DNA of 64,000 nucleotides from Diphasiastrum complanatum (taxonomy: Eukaryota > Streptophyta > Lycopodiopsida > Lycopodiales > Lycopodiaceae), in contig CM055104.1 of the NCBI GenBank assembly GCA_029204225.1, forward strand, positions 47,934,451 through 47,998,450. Reading direction: 5' to 3'. Positions 13,158 through 23,110 of this stretch are shown here, in pieces (within the stretch, counting starts at the first letter, position 1; every line of letters starts with the position of its first letter). The position numbers and the translations under genes were made by a program. The notes beneath the pieces are model-generated. The model saw nothing but the letters and a program-made list of their open reading frames with translations, did no database searches and was not told where the DNA came from.

Positions 13158-13504
13158 AAATTGCACAAAGCAACAATTTTCCTACATATTTTTGGTATTC
13201 TCTTTGAGATTTAGACAAATGCATCTATTAGTTTTTTTGCTAAAGAAATAAGTATCGGTAAGTTAAGTTATCATGATGATTCATTTGTTTTTTTTAATAT
13301 TTTAAGTTAAGAGAGCTTACACAATCACAATCACTACCAAAAAGTAGGTAAAAATTTTAGAATCGTAGAACAAATTAAATACTTATCCTATAGCCTTCAT
13401 TGACCTCGAAGATCTATGATAGTTTTTACTTGATTGGAAAGCTGAGGTGAGCAACAAATACAAGCTTATAAAAACATAGATATTTTAAGATTCAAAGTAT
13501 ACAA

Positions 13505-13689
13505 CAATATATAAAGTAGACATGAATCACTTAGAAAGTACATTCAATCCTATTTATCTTATCATGCTCTCATAATACTTAATTTACATAACAAATTGAT
13601 TCTACTGCATGCAAAAGTAGAGAATCAATCATCTGCATGCTCATCTTATTATTATTTTCATAATGACTATGGTGTAGATTACCAATCTT
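13505..13689 (-). repeat. Right arm of a long inverted repeat
   Basis: Reverse-complement partner of 12970-13157. It is flanked by three near-copies of a 41-bp direct repeat containing GAAGATCTATG: one on its inner side (13390-13430) and two in tandem on its outer side (13707-13747 and 13749-13789). Confidence 0.75.
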
Positions 13690-14115
13690 AATACTTACCT
13701 TACCCCATAGCCTTCGTTGACCTTGAAGATCTATGGCAATTTTTACCTATAGCCTTCATCGACCTAGAAGATCTATGACAATTTTCACTTTTATCTAATC
13801 AATGTTAGATTGGAAAGTAGAGGCAAGCAAGAGTCTTTTCTAGAACAACTTTGCTTAGTTAATTGTGTTGTCTAATACAATGAAATACAAATCATCAAGA
13901 AATCCTATCATGTCATGTCTCTTCATGTGAACTCAATTACAAGCCGATATTTAACAATTTTAGTTTTACAAGTCCAAAGTCGTCCTTTAAGAAAGAAACA
14001 AAAAGACAAAAGTTGTATTGTAAGAGATTGAAGTTTCTAGTGCTTGTAACGAACTTGGTTATTATCTATTGAAATTCTAAATGTATGTATTCAAGTTATT
14101 ATTGTGTTATTATGT

Positions 14116-14309
14116 CACAAAGGCCTTGCCATAATGCAAAGATTGTTAGATTAACCAAAGAAAAAAAAAACATCATTATAATTTATAAAACATTTGCCTA
14201 TAAAAGTTAAGAACAATCTTCAAAATTTTACTAAGCTATTTTTCTACGTTTTTTTTTAATTTTTACAAGAAGTTAAAATATGACAATATGACATGGCAAG
14301 GCCTTTGTG
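14116..14309. mobile_element. Short element with perfect 17-bp terminal inverted repeats
   Basis: CACAAAGGCCTTGCCAT at 14116-14132 is exactly mirrored at 14293-14309. The 160-bp interior is AT-rich and non-coding, as in a MITE. I cannot find a convincing target-site duplication. A related end (GACAAGGCCTTTGGGATA) occurs alone near 19280, so the motif is repeated in the window. Confidence 0.5.
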
Positions 14310-14399
14310 GTACAATACCACATCATTCTTGTTTTTTTATGGAACATGCATGTGGATAGTCACAATGATAGGCGTTGATGCACATTCTATGTGAAATCA

Positions 14400-14625
14400 T
14401 GAAATGTGCATGTTGGTATGTGGCAACCTATCATTAACTCTGTCCACTTGAAAATTATAACAACAATGCTATGTTGCCATGTCTTGAAAATTATAACAAA
14501 AATGCGCATGTTGGCGTGTGGCAACTTGTCATTAACTTTGTCCACTTGAAAATTATAACAAAAATTCTCTGTTGCTATGTCTTGAAAATTATAACAAAAA
14601 TGCTCACAAAAATTTTTTGGTTTTC
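14400..14625. repeat. 98-bp tandem repeat, a little over two copies
   Basis: Two adjacent 98-bp units share GCATGTTGG (14408 and 14506), TGTGGCAAC and TGTCCACTTGAAAATTATAA. Each unit also holds an internal repeat of CTTGAAAATTATAACAA. The array ends in a partial third unit. Non-coding. Confidence 0.8.
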
Positions 14626-14722
14626 AATTTAGATAAACATTGTGCTTCTGAAGCTGCCTCCAAAATACAAAGAAAATCGAAATATTGGGCATTACATATA
14701 CCCTAAAAAGTCACCCTAACCC

Positions 14723-15422
14723 TGTGAAAGTACTGTACTTTAGGACCATAAATGGATCTACAAAAGATCCACAAGAGTGATTGGATGCTTGCTTAACAAT
14801 CTATCAAAAAACTAGACACAAAAAAGTTGATCTAGATTGGCAGTTTGACAAACAACAAGCATTAACAATCAAAAGCATTGATCAACATTGAAATCCGAGC
14901 CCACACGTGTGTACTACAGGCTGTAGTACGGCCTTCAACTTGAGAAAGAAGTAGAAATTGATTTGGTTTCATTTGGATCACAAAAACTCAATGTACATAG
15001 TGAACTAGCTTGAGATTGCCAATGAGCTCCAAAAATTTTCTATCTTCTCACTATGGAGAGAGGGAATACATAGCAAATTCGACTTCCTTCTTGAAGTTAG
15101 GTGGATTTCCAGCATGTAATAAGGAAGTTAACTCACTTTCCTTGACCTAAAATGAAACCCTAGTCTATTTCCTAGAGTTATGCTTGGTAGGTAGCTAGTT
15201 GGTCAAATTTTCACCTTAAACTTAGGTGTAGGTCCTATAAAGTAGGGATGACCACCAAATAGACATGACCAACTCTCTTGAATTGACCAAACCTACATTA
15301 GGATGGGTTTTCCATGTGGCATCATGGCCTCACATGTGTGGGACCCACTTGTGTACACAATTTACACTATTCTACATGGTTTTTGATCAAGCTAGATTGC
15401 CAATTTTTGGCAATTCTTCACA
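14723..15422 (-). mobile_element. 3' LTR of a short Copia-type element
   Basis: Read on the minus strand, this 700-bp LTR starts TGTGAAG and ends CTTTCACA, so its ends form a 6-bp inverted repeat. A polypurine tract lies just upstream. Its last 342 bp are repeated at 16492-16831 with 7 substitutions and one 2-bp indel, which identifies the LTR pair and indicates a comparatively recent insertion. Confidence 0.88.
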
Positions 15423-15437
15423 CTCCTCCTCAAATTT
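15423..15437 (-). promoter_or_regulatory. Polypurine tract
   Basis: On the minus strand AAATTTGAGGAGGAG ends at the LTR start, the normal place for the plus-strand primer of an LTR retrotransposon. Confidence 0.75.
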
Positions 15438-16477
15438 AGCTTGATCTATCTACAACTCTCTTGCTAGATGAATGAATGCTTTTAGAAGTGTCTAACAAAT
15501 CCAGCTACAAACAAGGAACTTTTGAGACTCCAATAGAGAATGATGTCCATGAAGGATCTTTCACCACCTCTTAGAGGATCCCTTACAAGATGTTCCATAA
15601 ATGTGTCTATATACATGTAGCACCTCTCAAACTAAACATCATGCCAAGCCATGGATTCCAAGGCATTTTGTGCACTTGAAGATACATCAATTAAAATATT
15701 AAGTGCATAAATAATGTTGCCAAAGACAACTTGCCTTTCTTGATCCATATGATTGAGCCTTGATGGCTCCATCTTGATACTCAAGATTCTTCTTGGAGTC
15801 CTCGGGACTTGAGCTTGATCCTCCACTTGACTTGGCTCCAAAACATCAATGAACTGAATAAGGTGTTGATCCAAAGGTGCTTCTTCAAGTTTACAAATCT
15901 TCCACTCTTGAAAGATCACATTTCCACCATTGACAAATTCTTTGGTTGAAAACAAGTAGATTCTACAATCTCTGCTTGAAGAGCAAAACACTACCATTAT
16001 TCCTATCATTGAAATAGGATAATCTGTGGTCCTTACATTGGAATGATCATGCACAAAGCATGTGGACACAAAGATTTCCAAAGCAAATGATTTTTCATCT
16101 TTTATGACTCTATTCAAACTATTACAAAAATAGTTATCTAATGAAATTGCTTTATGACCAACAAATGTAGATTTCAAAGCATCCCATTTCATTGTCTTGT
16201 CATACAAAGTAATAAACACCATGAATCTTAAAGAAACAAGTCACCTCATGTCTACTACTACTTTCCAAAAAGTATTCAAAGATAGTAGACTCTCCAATGC
16301 TCACCACCCTTGCAAGATGCACACTTGAATGGACAATTTGCATGCAATTTGATGACTTGGCCATTGTCATTGAGGACTCCCTTGAAACTCTCATGCTTTG
16401 AGGCTGATCCTCAAGATCTTCTTCCTTTTGATGCTCCTCCTCAATGCAAGTAGATCAATGGCTTATGCTCTTGTACT
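15438..16477 (-). pseudogene. Deleted Copia polyprotein remnant inside the short LTR element
   Basis: The internal region between PBS and PPT is only about 1.05 kb. A 196-codon frame (15632-16222) and a second frame (16200-16394) overlap in different phases. The larger frame looks like the variable linker between integrase and reverse transcriptase (VIFQEWKICKLEEAPLDQ). Below 15630 comes a short block with DTFMEHLVRDPLRGGERSF, which matches the post-RT block of family A elsewhere in this window (DTPMEQHVKDPIKGDERSF). Integrase catalytic core, RT palm and RNase H are missing, so the element is non-autonomous. The family assignment rests on this short match. Confidence 0.6.
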
Positions 16478-16491
16478 TGGCTCTGATACCA
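16478..16491 (-). promoter_or_regulatory. Primer-binding site, tRNA-iMet type
   Basis: TGGTATCAGAGCCA on the minus strand abuts the CA end of the 5' LTR. It fits priming by initiator tRNA-Met and fixes the orientation of the element. Confidence 0.9.
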
Positions 16492-16831
16492 TGTGAAAGT
16501 ACTGTACTTTAGGACCATAAATGGATCTACAAAAGATCCACAAGAGTGATTGGATGCTTGCTTAACAATCTATCAAGAAACTAGACACAAAAAAGTTGAT
16601 CTAGATTGGCAGTTTGACAAACAACAAGCATTAACAATCAAAAGCATTGTTCAACATTGAAATTCGAGCCCACACGTGTGCTACAGGCTGTAGTACGGCC
16701 TTCAACCTGAGAAACAAGCAGAAATTGATTTGGTTTCATTTGGATCACAAAAACTCAATGTACATAGTGAACTAGCTTGAGATTGCCAATGAGCTCCAAA
16801 AATTTTCTGTCTTCTCACTATGGAGAGAGGG
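16492..16831 (-). mobile_element. Truncated 5' LTR of the short Copia-type element
   Basis: Matches the end-proximal 342 bp of the 14723-15422 LTR at about 98%. Homology stops abruptly at 16831 (after GAGAGAGGG), so about 360 bp of the upstream LTR, including the probable promoter, is gone and no target duplication can be checked. Confidence 0.88.
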
Positions 16832-16932
16832 CCTTCTCTAAATTTTTTTACTCTCTCAAATGTAACCTGTAGAAAATGAATTGTTTTTAAAAAGTCTGCA
16901 TTTTTTAACTAATTGTCGCTACAGTCTGGTTT

Positions 16933-17062
16933 TTTACTCCATTTTTCCACAGCCAAAAAATGCGAAAAACCTGACAGTGTGTTTTTACACTAAGTTTTCA
17001 ACAACCGAAAAATGCGAAAAACCCGACACTGTGTTTTTACACGGGGTTTTTGACAGGCGACA
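16933..17062. repeat. 52-bp tandem repeat, about 2.5 copies
   Basis: TGCGAAAAAC recurs at 16961 and 17013, and TTTTTACAC-type blocks recur around it, giving a 52-bp period. It lies directly upstream of, and in the same open frame as, the Copia gag fragment. Similar GCGAAAAAGCC words fill the family C LTR near 58000. Confidence 0.7.
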
Positions 17063-17591
17063 ATTAGGGCAAAAAAATGTGACATTGAGGATGATCCTGA
17101 TCGAGAAAGAGCTGTGGGGGTACGTAAATGGTTCAATACCCAAGCCGATAGAACCTGAATTGCTTCCAGCATGGGAAGCAGAGGATGGCAAAGCACTTGC
17201 CATTGTATCCCTGAATCTGAAAGACACTCAAATTGCTCACGTGTCAAACAACACCACCTCCAAAGAAGCATGGGATATCCTTACAAGCATCTACGAGACC
17301 TCAGATCTGTCCACTCGCCTCTTTTTGAGGAAGAAGATGCCGACACTCAGAATGAGCGAAGGCACCTCAGTAAGCGACCATCTGAATGAGTTCAAACAGT
17401 TGCTAAACCAACTGGCTGCAATAGGATCACCTATATTAGAAGAAGACTCTACCATGTCTCTTCTTGCCAGTCTCCCATCCTCGTATGACAATTTATTGTT
17501 GCTTCTTAGCAACACTCATGCGCTGTCTCTACAAAAATTAAGAAGGAAGCATAAACAAATAGGCTCTATATTAGAGGAATTAATCACGTAA
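17063..17591 (+). pseudogene. Copia gag (UBN2-type) fragment
   Basis: The frame reads as the gag polypeptide of Copia elements: IEKELWGYVNG, DGKALAIVSLNLKDTQIAHV, SKEAWDILTSIYET, LFLRKK and SLPSSYDNLLLLL are the usual ordered blocks. The N-terminal LDGSNY/W start block is missing, and the frame instead continues into the upstream tandem repeat. The frame stops at 17591 before any zinc knuckle, and no protease or pol follows. It begins about 230 bp from the broken LTR at 16831, but gag orientation (plus) is opposite to that element, so it belongs to another insertion. Confidence 0.8.
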
Positions 17592-17645
17592 AACTGTTCA
17601 ATTCTAGAATATGAGCATGGTTCATGAAAGTATTGTCCATAAAGA

Positions 17646-17663
17646 TGTGTGTGTGTGTGTGTG
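17646..17663. repeat. (TG)n microsatellite
   Basis: Nine TG units directly after the gag fragment. Confidence 0.9.
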
Positions 17664-18087
17664 ATTAAGGATGAAAAAAGGGTAATATGTGTTTAAGCTT
17701 TGGATGCAACAAGTGGTCCTTGGGGGGTATGTATCAAATCCTTATTGTATTCTTGAATACATGCTTAACTTGCTAAGCCATGTTTGAAAAAAGAAAGACT
17801 AGTAAGATTTAAATCTCATATGCTTCTTTTAAGCTATGTAGAGATGTTTCATTCAACATGAATTCTATTTGTGTTGTACCTCATTCCAATACGACTCTCT
17901 AAATTAGACAGGTGTTACATTTTGTGTCTTTTTGAATTATGTCACCGTCTTCACTACTAAGAATTAACCATCTAGCCCATGGTGGCAATATGCATGTGTC
18001 AATTTCTATGGCACATATTTCTCTTAGGGCTGTTGGGATGAGTAGGAGTTAGATTAAATTCCAACAACTACCATAGATTCAATCTAC
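17664..18087. other. Intergenic DNA, nothing recognised
   Basis: No long frame and no retroelement motif. Confidence 0.5.
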
Positions 18088-18102
18088 ATGGCTCTGATAC
18101 TA
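18088..18102 (-). promoter_or_regulatory. PBS-like sequence next to a possible LTR end
   Basis: Minus-strand TAGTATCAGAGCCAT resembles the tRNA-iMet primer-binding site with one or two changes. It lies one base from TGTTAGG... at 18104, which would be the CA end of a minus-strand LTR. No gag is visible to its left and no second LTR was found, so this is a weak call. Confidence 0.35.
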
Positions 18103-18389
18103 GTGTTAGGAACAACATAACCACAAGAAGACAAAGCTAGTATGATCCACCCAGCCAATGCATCCTCTTATAGAATGCCCCTCCTAGCCCAGTGTGAGTT
18201 TGCATTTGGTAAGTGTCAGTTGCAACTACCACTCACCGTTCATGCTACTTGCAGGGGTTATTGATGCATGAGGAGTCCTAGTCAACTACTGAAGGACTAC
18301 ACGGTTCCTAACTGTCATGCATGTGACTGCATGGGGGGAGGCGATTCCAAAGATAGAAAGTCCACAAATGGCAAGTGTTAATCATGGTT

Positions 18390-18750
18390 GGAGATTGGGA
18401 CAACACCAAACAAAACATAGTGGCATTGTCATATAGTCAAGTAGAGTACATTGGACTATGTCAAGCTATAAAGTACCAACTTAAACAACGAAACAAGAAT
18501 TGATGCAACAAACTTCACAATCTACACTAAAACCAAGGTTTGTATGCAAAAATGACATCTTCCACAAGAGAAGAAAAAATATCAATTTGCAACACCATTT
18601 TGTCAAGGATTTGGTAAAATTAGGATGCACAAATATAAGTTCTAGCAGGAATGATGACATTTTTGCTAATTACATGACCAAAGCATTAAGGACAGATAGA
18701 TGTGTGAGACTAAAAAATATGATGTGCATTATAGTCATAGATTGTAAATA
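18390..18750 (+). pseudogene. Copia RNase H C-terminal fragment
   Basis: The first part reads TKQNIVALSYSQVEYIGL, the 'KQ..VALS.SEAEY' block of Copia RNase H. After a stop and frameshift, a second frame reads HKRRKNINLQHHFVKDLV and the DD-FANYMTKAL block near the protein end. The active-site Glu of the SEAEY block is kept. Upstream RT and integrase are absent. The order of blocks and the purine-rich tract afterwards indicate the 3' end of a plus-strand element. Confidence 0.78.
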
Positions 18751-18773
18751 GCATATCATATGGATGGGGGCAT

Positions 18774-19130
18774 TGTGGATATGCCTTTAACTTATATGCA
18801 AGGTAATTGATTTATAGAATCAATTAAATAATGAGAGTTAGTTGGTCACATTTATTGAGCGACCACGACCTAGCGGTGAACCACCCATATGAACAATGCT
18901 CACTTGGCAAACATTAAGTAGTGGGATCATTTTCGGAGTCCTTGGCTCATGTACATTTCTTGCACATGAGACAAGCAAGACAAGCCTATTTGGTTACAAA
19001 GATTCCTTCTTGTATCATTTGTGTATGCCTTGTTGCAATTGTGATTACTTCTAATGTGCTTGATAGTTCCTAGTCAATAGTCTAAATTCATTGATAGTCA
19101 ATTTATCAGTGCAAATGTAGGAATCTTACA
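18774..19130 (+). mobile_element. Possible 3' LTR after the RNase H fragment
   Basis: TGTGGATATG starts right after a purine-rich stretch (ATGGATGGGGGCAT) 20 bp past the RNase H stop. A plausible end is ATCTTACA near 19130. No second copy is present, so the right edge is a guess. Confidence 0.35.
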
Positions 19131-19440
19131 GGTTCTTTTAATGCCAATCACCACATCGCATTTTCAAGAGAAGTGGTTTTTGAAAGTAACTAATTGCCTT
19201 GCATTCCATCTTATTGAATGACCATTCTATTTTAAGTATTTGTATTTTCATACACTATCAATAAAAATATCATCTTTATGACAAGGCCTTTGGGATATAC
19301 TATTCTTGTTTTGAGTATAGATGGGAATTGGTTAACAAGTATAATTAGTTCACAAACCAAATCCTTCACGACCAAATGGTAAAGACGTCATGACCATGAT
19401 AATTAAGATCCAAAACAACTCTTTGATGATGACATTTTAG

Positions 19441-19574
19441 ATTGCCATTGCATGGTAGAACATGCTCGATTTTGTTGGTTCCGCTGGATGGGACTAACTG
19501 GATTTAGATTGCTTGTGCATGGTGGAACATGCTCGATTTTGTTGGTTCCGCTTGATGGGACCAATTGGATTTCG
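19441..19574. repeat. 67-bp tandem duplication
   Basis: Two adjacent units share CATGGTRGAACATGCTCG and TTTTGTTGGTTCCGC, offset by 67 bp with few differences, so the duplication is recent. It lies in an unrecognised frame (19452-19736) that I do not regard as a gene. Confidence 0.8.
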
Positions 19575-20083
19575 ATGATTTTGCCTGGAACAATTTGTTT
19601 GTGCTACAATGCTTTTAGAGTTTCTTGGTGGAATTGGCTCAACCCAATTTCAAAATTACTTGGCAGAACCAATAAACCCAGTGGGTTCCACTATTCCACC
19701 ATTTGGGCTCCAAGGCTAAGGGACTCACAAGCATGAATCTCTACTACACAAAAACGCAAACACAAATGGACATTCAATCCTCAAGTTTCTTAAACAATGA
19801 TCTTGTAACTTCTTTTCTCATTGGTCGCCTTTGTTTTGCAGCCACCTAAACAATTTGTTTTTCAAACCAAAGAGGCTCATATCTAAATTGCCAACATGCC
19901 AAAACAGCCAGAATGAATCATATTGAAATCAGATATGTATGATGTATAGAAGTGTACAAAATGTGTCTATGAAAAGGAGAAAACCCCTTGAATGCTTTGA
20001 ATTAACAGAAGTTTGGGGCCCATCTCTCTGGCTTGTTGTATAATGACGAAGTCTCGTCCAATGGGTACTGTTGTGTTGTCAGA

Positions 20084-21489
20084 TTATAATGTCATTGTTG
20101 TTGTCACATTGCGAGCCATGATTCGAGCATGATCGTGCTCACCCTCGTAGGTAATTATCAGCATGGATGGATCGTCCAATGATCTCTCCACATGCTTCCT
20201 GGCACGACACCCTCTCATGGTGCTGCATTTGTAGTAACCCCTGAAGATCATGGCATAAACTTGGTGTTAGGATTTTGCTGGGAAAATTTGCTATGGATTC
20301 TGGATGATTATAAGCATCATATGCAGCAGCACAAACAAATGTCAGACAATGCTGTATTGAATGCGATGGTTTACATACCTGGGATGGGGAGATCCTTTGA
20401 TTGGCTTTTGCCCATATTTTCGCCATGAGTATTCGTCTGGTGGTATATCTGCTAGCTTGTTGCTGATTGCAGGCACTCTGATCGTCCTTTTGATTCTCAA
20501 CTTCCTGCTAAGACGAAATAATGAAAAGAATGGTAAGGAATCAATTGTCAGGTAGAACAGTGCAACTAAGGATATTAATAACACACCGCAAGGAAGTTAT
20601 GGTGATACACTGCGGAGCACAGATGTACACACATCACATTGACACATCATAAACCTCTATGCTTCTAGAGGTTACAGCATGCTCCATTTACAAATGGGTT
20701 ACGCAATTTATCAGACGTTTCTTACTTGCGTTTAGAGCAATGGCATCTTCCGAGGCTTCCACACTTCCCGCTCATGTCTTCAACGTTGCCTAAGCATTTC
20801 TTCTTGACTGATGATGATGTACGAGGCCAGAGTGGTGGAAGAGGCTGATGAAATGTGGAGGGCTTATCACTGGCAAGGCTACCATCGGCGCTCAAGGAAG
20901 ACACGAATGACCTAGATGCAGAGTGAGAGGGTACGCAGCTGGTAGAATATTCAAGAGTTCGGCCTAGTTTTCCTCCAACGATGCCGTTTGGGAAAATTTG
21001 AAAGTTTCTATACTGCTGTTGCAATTGTTGAAAAGCTGCAAGCTCAGCGGCACCAACGTTTGTTCCCGACGACAAACTTCTTTGGAATGGCATAAGCCGC
21101 CATGTTTGCTGTAACTGAGCAAACTCAGAAATAGGAGCAGGGGCGGATGGATTCGTATGGACCGAGGGACTCCGTGAATTGATTTGGAAGCGATCGATGG
21201 GTTCTGTGAAAGAAGATGAAAGTCCTGCCAAAGAAGAGTTTTGGGATCCCTTCGGTCCTTTGCGAAATCTTGCGTGTCCGTTTCTGCTTAGCAGGGAGAC
21301 AACCTTTCTGAAATTGCTAATGGCTTGAACCGCATCGGAACTGTAGTCGTGCTGCAAATGGTGCTGATGTTGCTGCTGTGAAAGAATATGCAGAAACTGA
21401 TGTGCATTTTCCAAGCCACTCCGCAAAGCCTCCTGGAGCTCATGGCCTCTATCGATCACGTCTGGACGAACATGAACAGCGACGTCCAT
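20084..21489 (-). CDS. WRKY transcription factor, group IId
   Basis: Nuclear DNA-binding regulator of W-box (TTGAC) promoters. Three exons: 21489-20726, 20504-20379 and 20240-20084. Introns are 20725-20505 and 20378-20241; both begin GT and end AG and both are phase 2. The second splits the Arg codon just before GYYKC, the family's conserved intron position. The joined product is about 348 residues. In order: a hydrophobic heptad-like N-terminus; a probable calmodulin-binding segment at 54-68 with the HARF motif ([11 protein letters not shown]) at 69-79; Gln/Ser/Pro-rich linkers; the plant zinc cluster with CHCSKRK near 248-254; WRKYGQK at 282-288; and zinc ligands C302, C308, H332 and H334 (C-X5-C-X23-H-X-H). 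The frame is open to 21519 only through a TTG; the first ATG giving a family-like start (MDVAVHVRP) is at 21489. No stop or frameshift is seen. Relatives act in defence and hormone responses, but the specific role here is unknown. Confidence 0.93.
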
Positions 21490-23110
21490 AATGAAAATAA
21501 GGCAACAAAATGGCTCCAAGTTTTGCGATCTTCAACAGGATTTGCAGGTGCTTGCACCTGCGCATATAAATAGCACTCAACAGTGAGAGTTTTTATCCAC
21601 AAGATGCTTTTCCAAGCTGAAAAGGAATTGCCATTTTTGCTACTTTCTAACTTGCAGGGCCCAGTAACAGGAAGGATAGAGATTTAATTAGCACAAAAGG
21701 ATGGGCCTTTTGCAAAACGAAGCTACAGTTACCACGTACGATATTGTAGCTCGCGCAGAAGTTGTGGTCTTTGAGACACGCTTTAGTCAGCTCCATACAG
21801 TGATAGTTCAAAATGCTTTTGGCACGTCATATACAAAATCTTCTAGTCGCTCAGGACCTTCTGGAATCATCCTTGTTTGGGAGGACTTTCTCATATATAC
21901 AATTCCTATTCACTTCGGCCTAACTAGGGATCTTCCTCATTCGTGATAACGTTTCTTTGGGTGCTATAACCAGAGGCTGGCGCAAGCAATGTGTGTTATT
22001 GGTGGAAGTCTGAAGGAGTCAACAGGAAGAAAAAGCGTGGCATAAACAAAGAAAAGACGAAGCTGAGCAATATTTGTTGGGTGTTGATTGACAGGGACTC
22101 TCTAGAGACGTCTAAAATATAACTGCTCTATACAGGAGTCGAGAACTTGTCTCTACAGAACCTTGCAAGCATTAACAGTGTATCACCATTGCAACATAAG
22201 TCAAACATCCACTTAAAATGTGAAAATATCGCATACAGATACACTAGACAAACGCAAAATGCCAAATCCTTAAGATAATCCTAATGTATCTACAAGCTGG
22301 AAAAACATACCAAAAATACGACAGCATCTAGAAACCGTATGAAGCCGAAAGGAAGGAGGCAAGCCCAAACTAAGCTTTGCCTCATTCAAAGCATAGCTCA
22401 GCAATATATAACAGAACAGACAAGGTGGTAGAAAGCAAGCAATTGGGTCAATCACAGAGGAGCTTTCAAGCCAATTCAATCAAAATGCGTGCTGGTGGCA
22501 GATTCAGATGCAAAGGTTCAAAGAGCGGGAACCAGAAAACACAACCAAAGTCATACAAATTTTCTGTATAAGAAATACTGGACATGGGCTTCGAAAAAAG
22601 CTCCCAGTCCTACTTGAAAACCCGGATGACGGTGAGGTGATACGATGAACAGATTGACAGGGGCCCAGAAAAGAACATCATATCCATTCTACGGCAGCTT
22701 TCCTCTTGCTCCTCATCATCACCATCACGATCCTTCCTCTCTCCCCCCCCCTCTCTCTCTCTGCTCTTCTCTCTGTTCGTAGGAATCAACTTTTGACTGG
22801 GAAGGAAGAAGCGTCTCCGTCAGTCAGTTTCCAGCACAACGCAGCAGTAGGAAGTTAACGGCGAATGTAGCGGCGTCAGCTTGCCTGCCCACAAAAAGAG
22901 AAAAAGAACACAAAGGGGTTTTGCGTGTAAACGCGAGAAAAATACGAAAAGCTTTTCCAAAAGAAAATGATGCATGTAATATGCTAAGAAGAAGAAGGCC
23001 TCTTATGTTTCCTAGAAGAAAGAATTTTTTTTCTTTTTACCACAGCTGCTAATCATCTCTCTCTCTCTCTCTCTTGTTGGACAGAATATGTTTTTTCCTT
23101 CAATCCTCCA
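21490..23110. promoter_or_regulatory. Upstream region of the WRKY gene
   Basis: Less AT-rich than the surrounding DNA and free of retroelement motifs. It holds pyrimidine-rich CT tracts (about 22735-22785 and 23056-23074) of the kind often seen in plant promoters and leaders. On the gene's strand a weak CTATTTATA sequence lies about 80 bp before the ATG. No second gene is supported; short frames here have no recognisable product. Confidence 0.4.
22017..22022 (-). promoter_or_regulatory. W-box (TTGACT) upstream of the WRKY gene
   Basis: TTGACT on the gene's strand about 530 bp before the ATG. A second TTGACT, on the opposite strand, is at 22793-22798. WRKY genes are often controlled by WRKY proteins, so autoregulation is plausible, but six-base matches occur by chance. 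Confidence 0.3.

Noticed and set aside
14400-14625. CRISPR-like array
   Set aside because: It is a 98-bp head-to-tail duplication in plant DNA with no short repeat-spacer pattern.
19452-19736. Frame with two LDGTNW-like blocks as a Copia gag start
   Set aside because: Only the 5-residue word fits; it comes from a 67-bp duplication and nothing downstream resembles gag.
20139-20426. 95-codon minus frame over the WRKY 3' end
   Set aside because: It is in another phase and crosses intron 2; the real exon 3 gives the intact zinc-finger ligands.
21490-21519. WRKY start at 21519
   Set aside because: That codon is TTG; the first ATG in frame is at 21489 and gives a family-like N-terminus.
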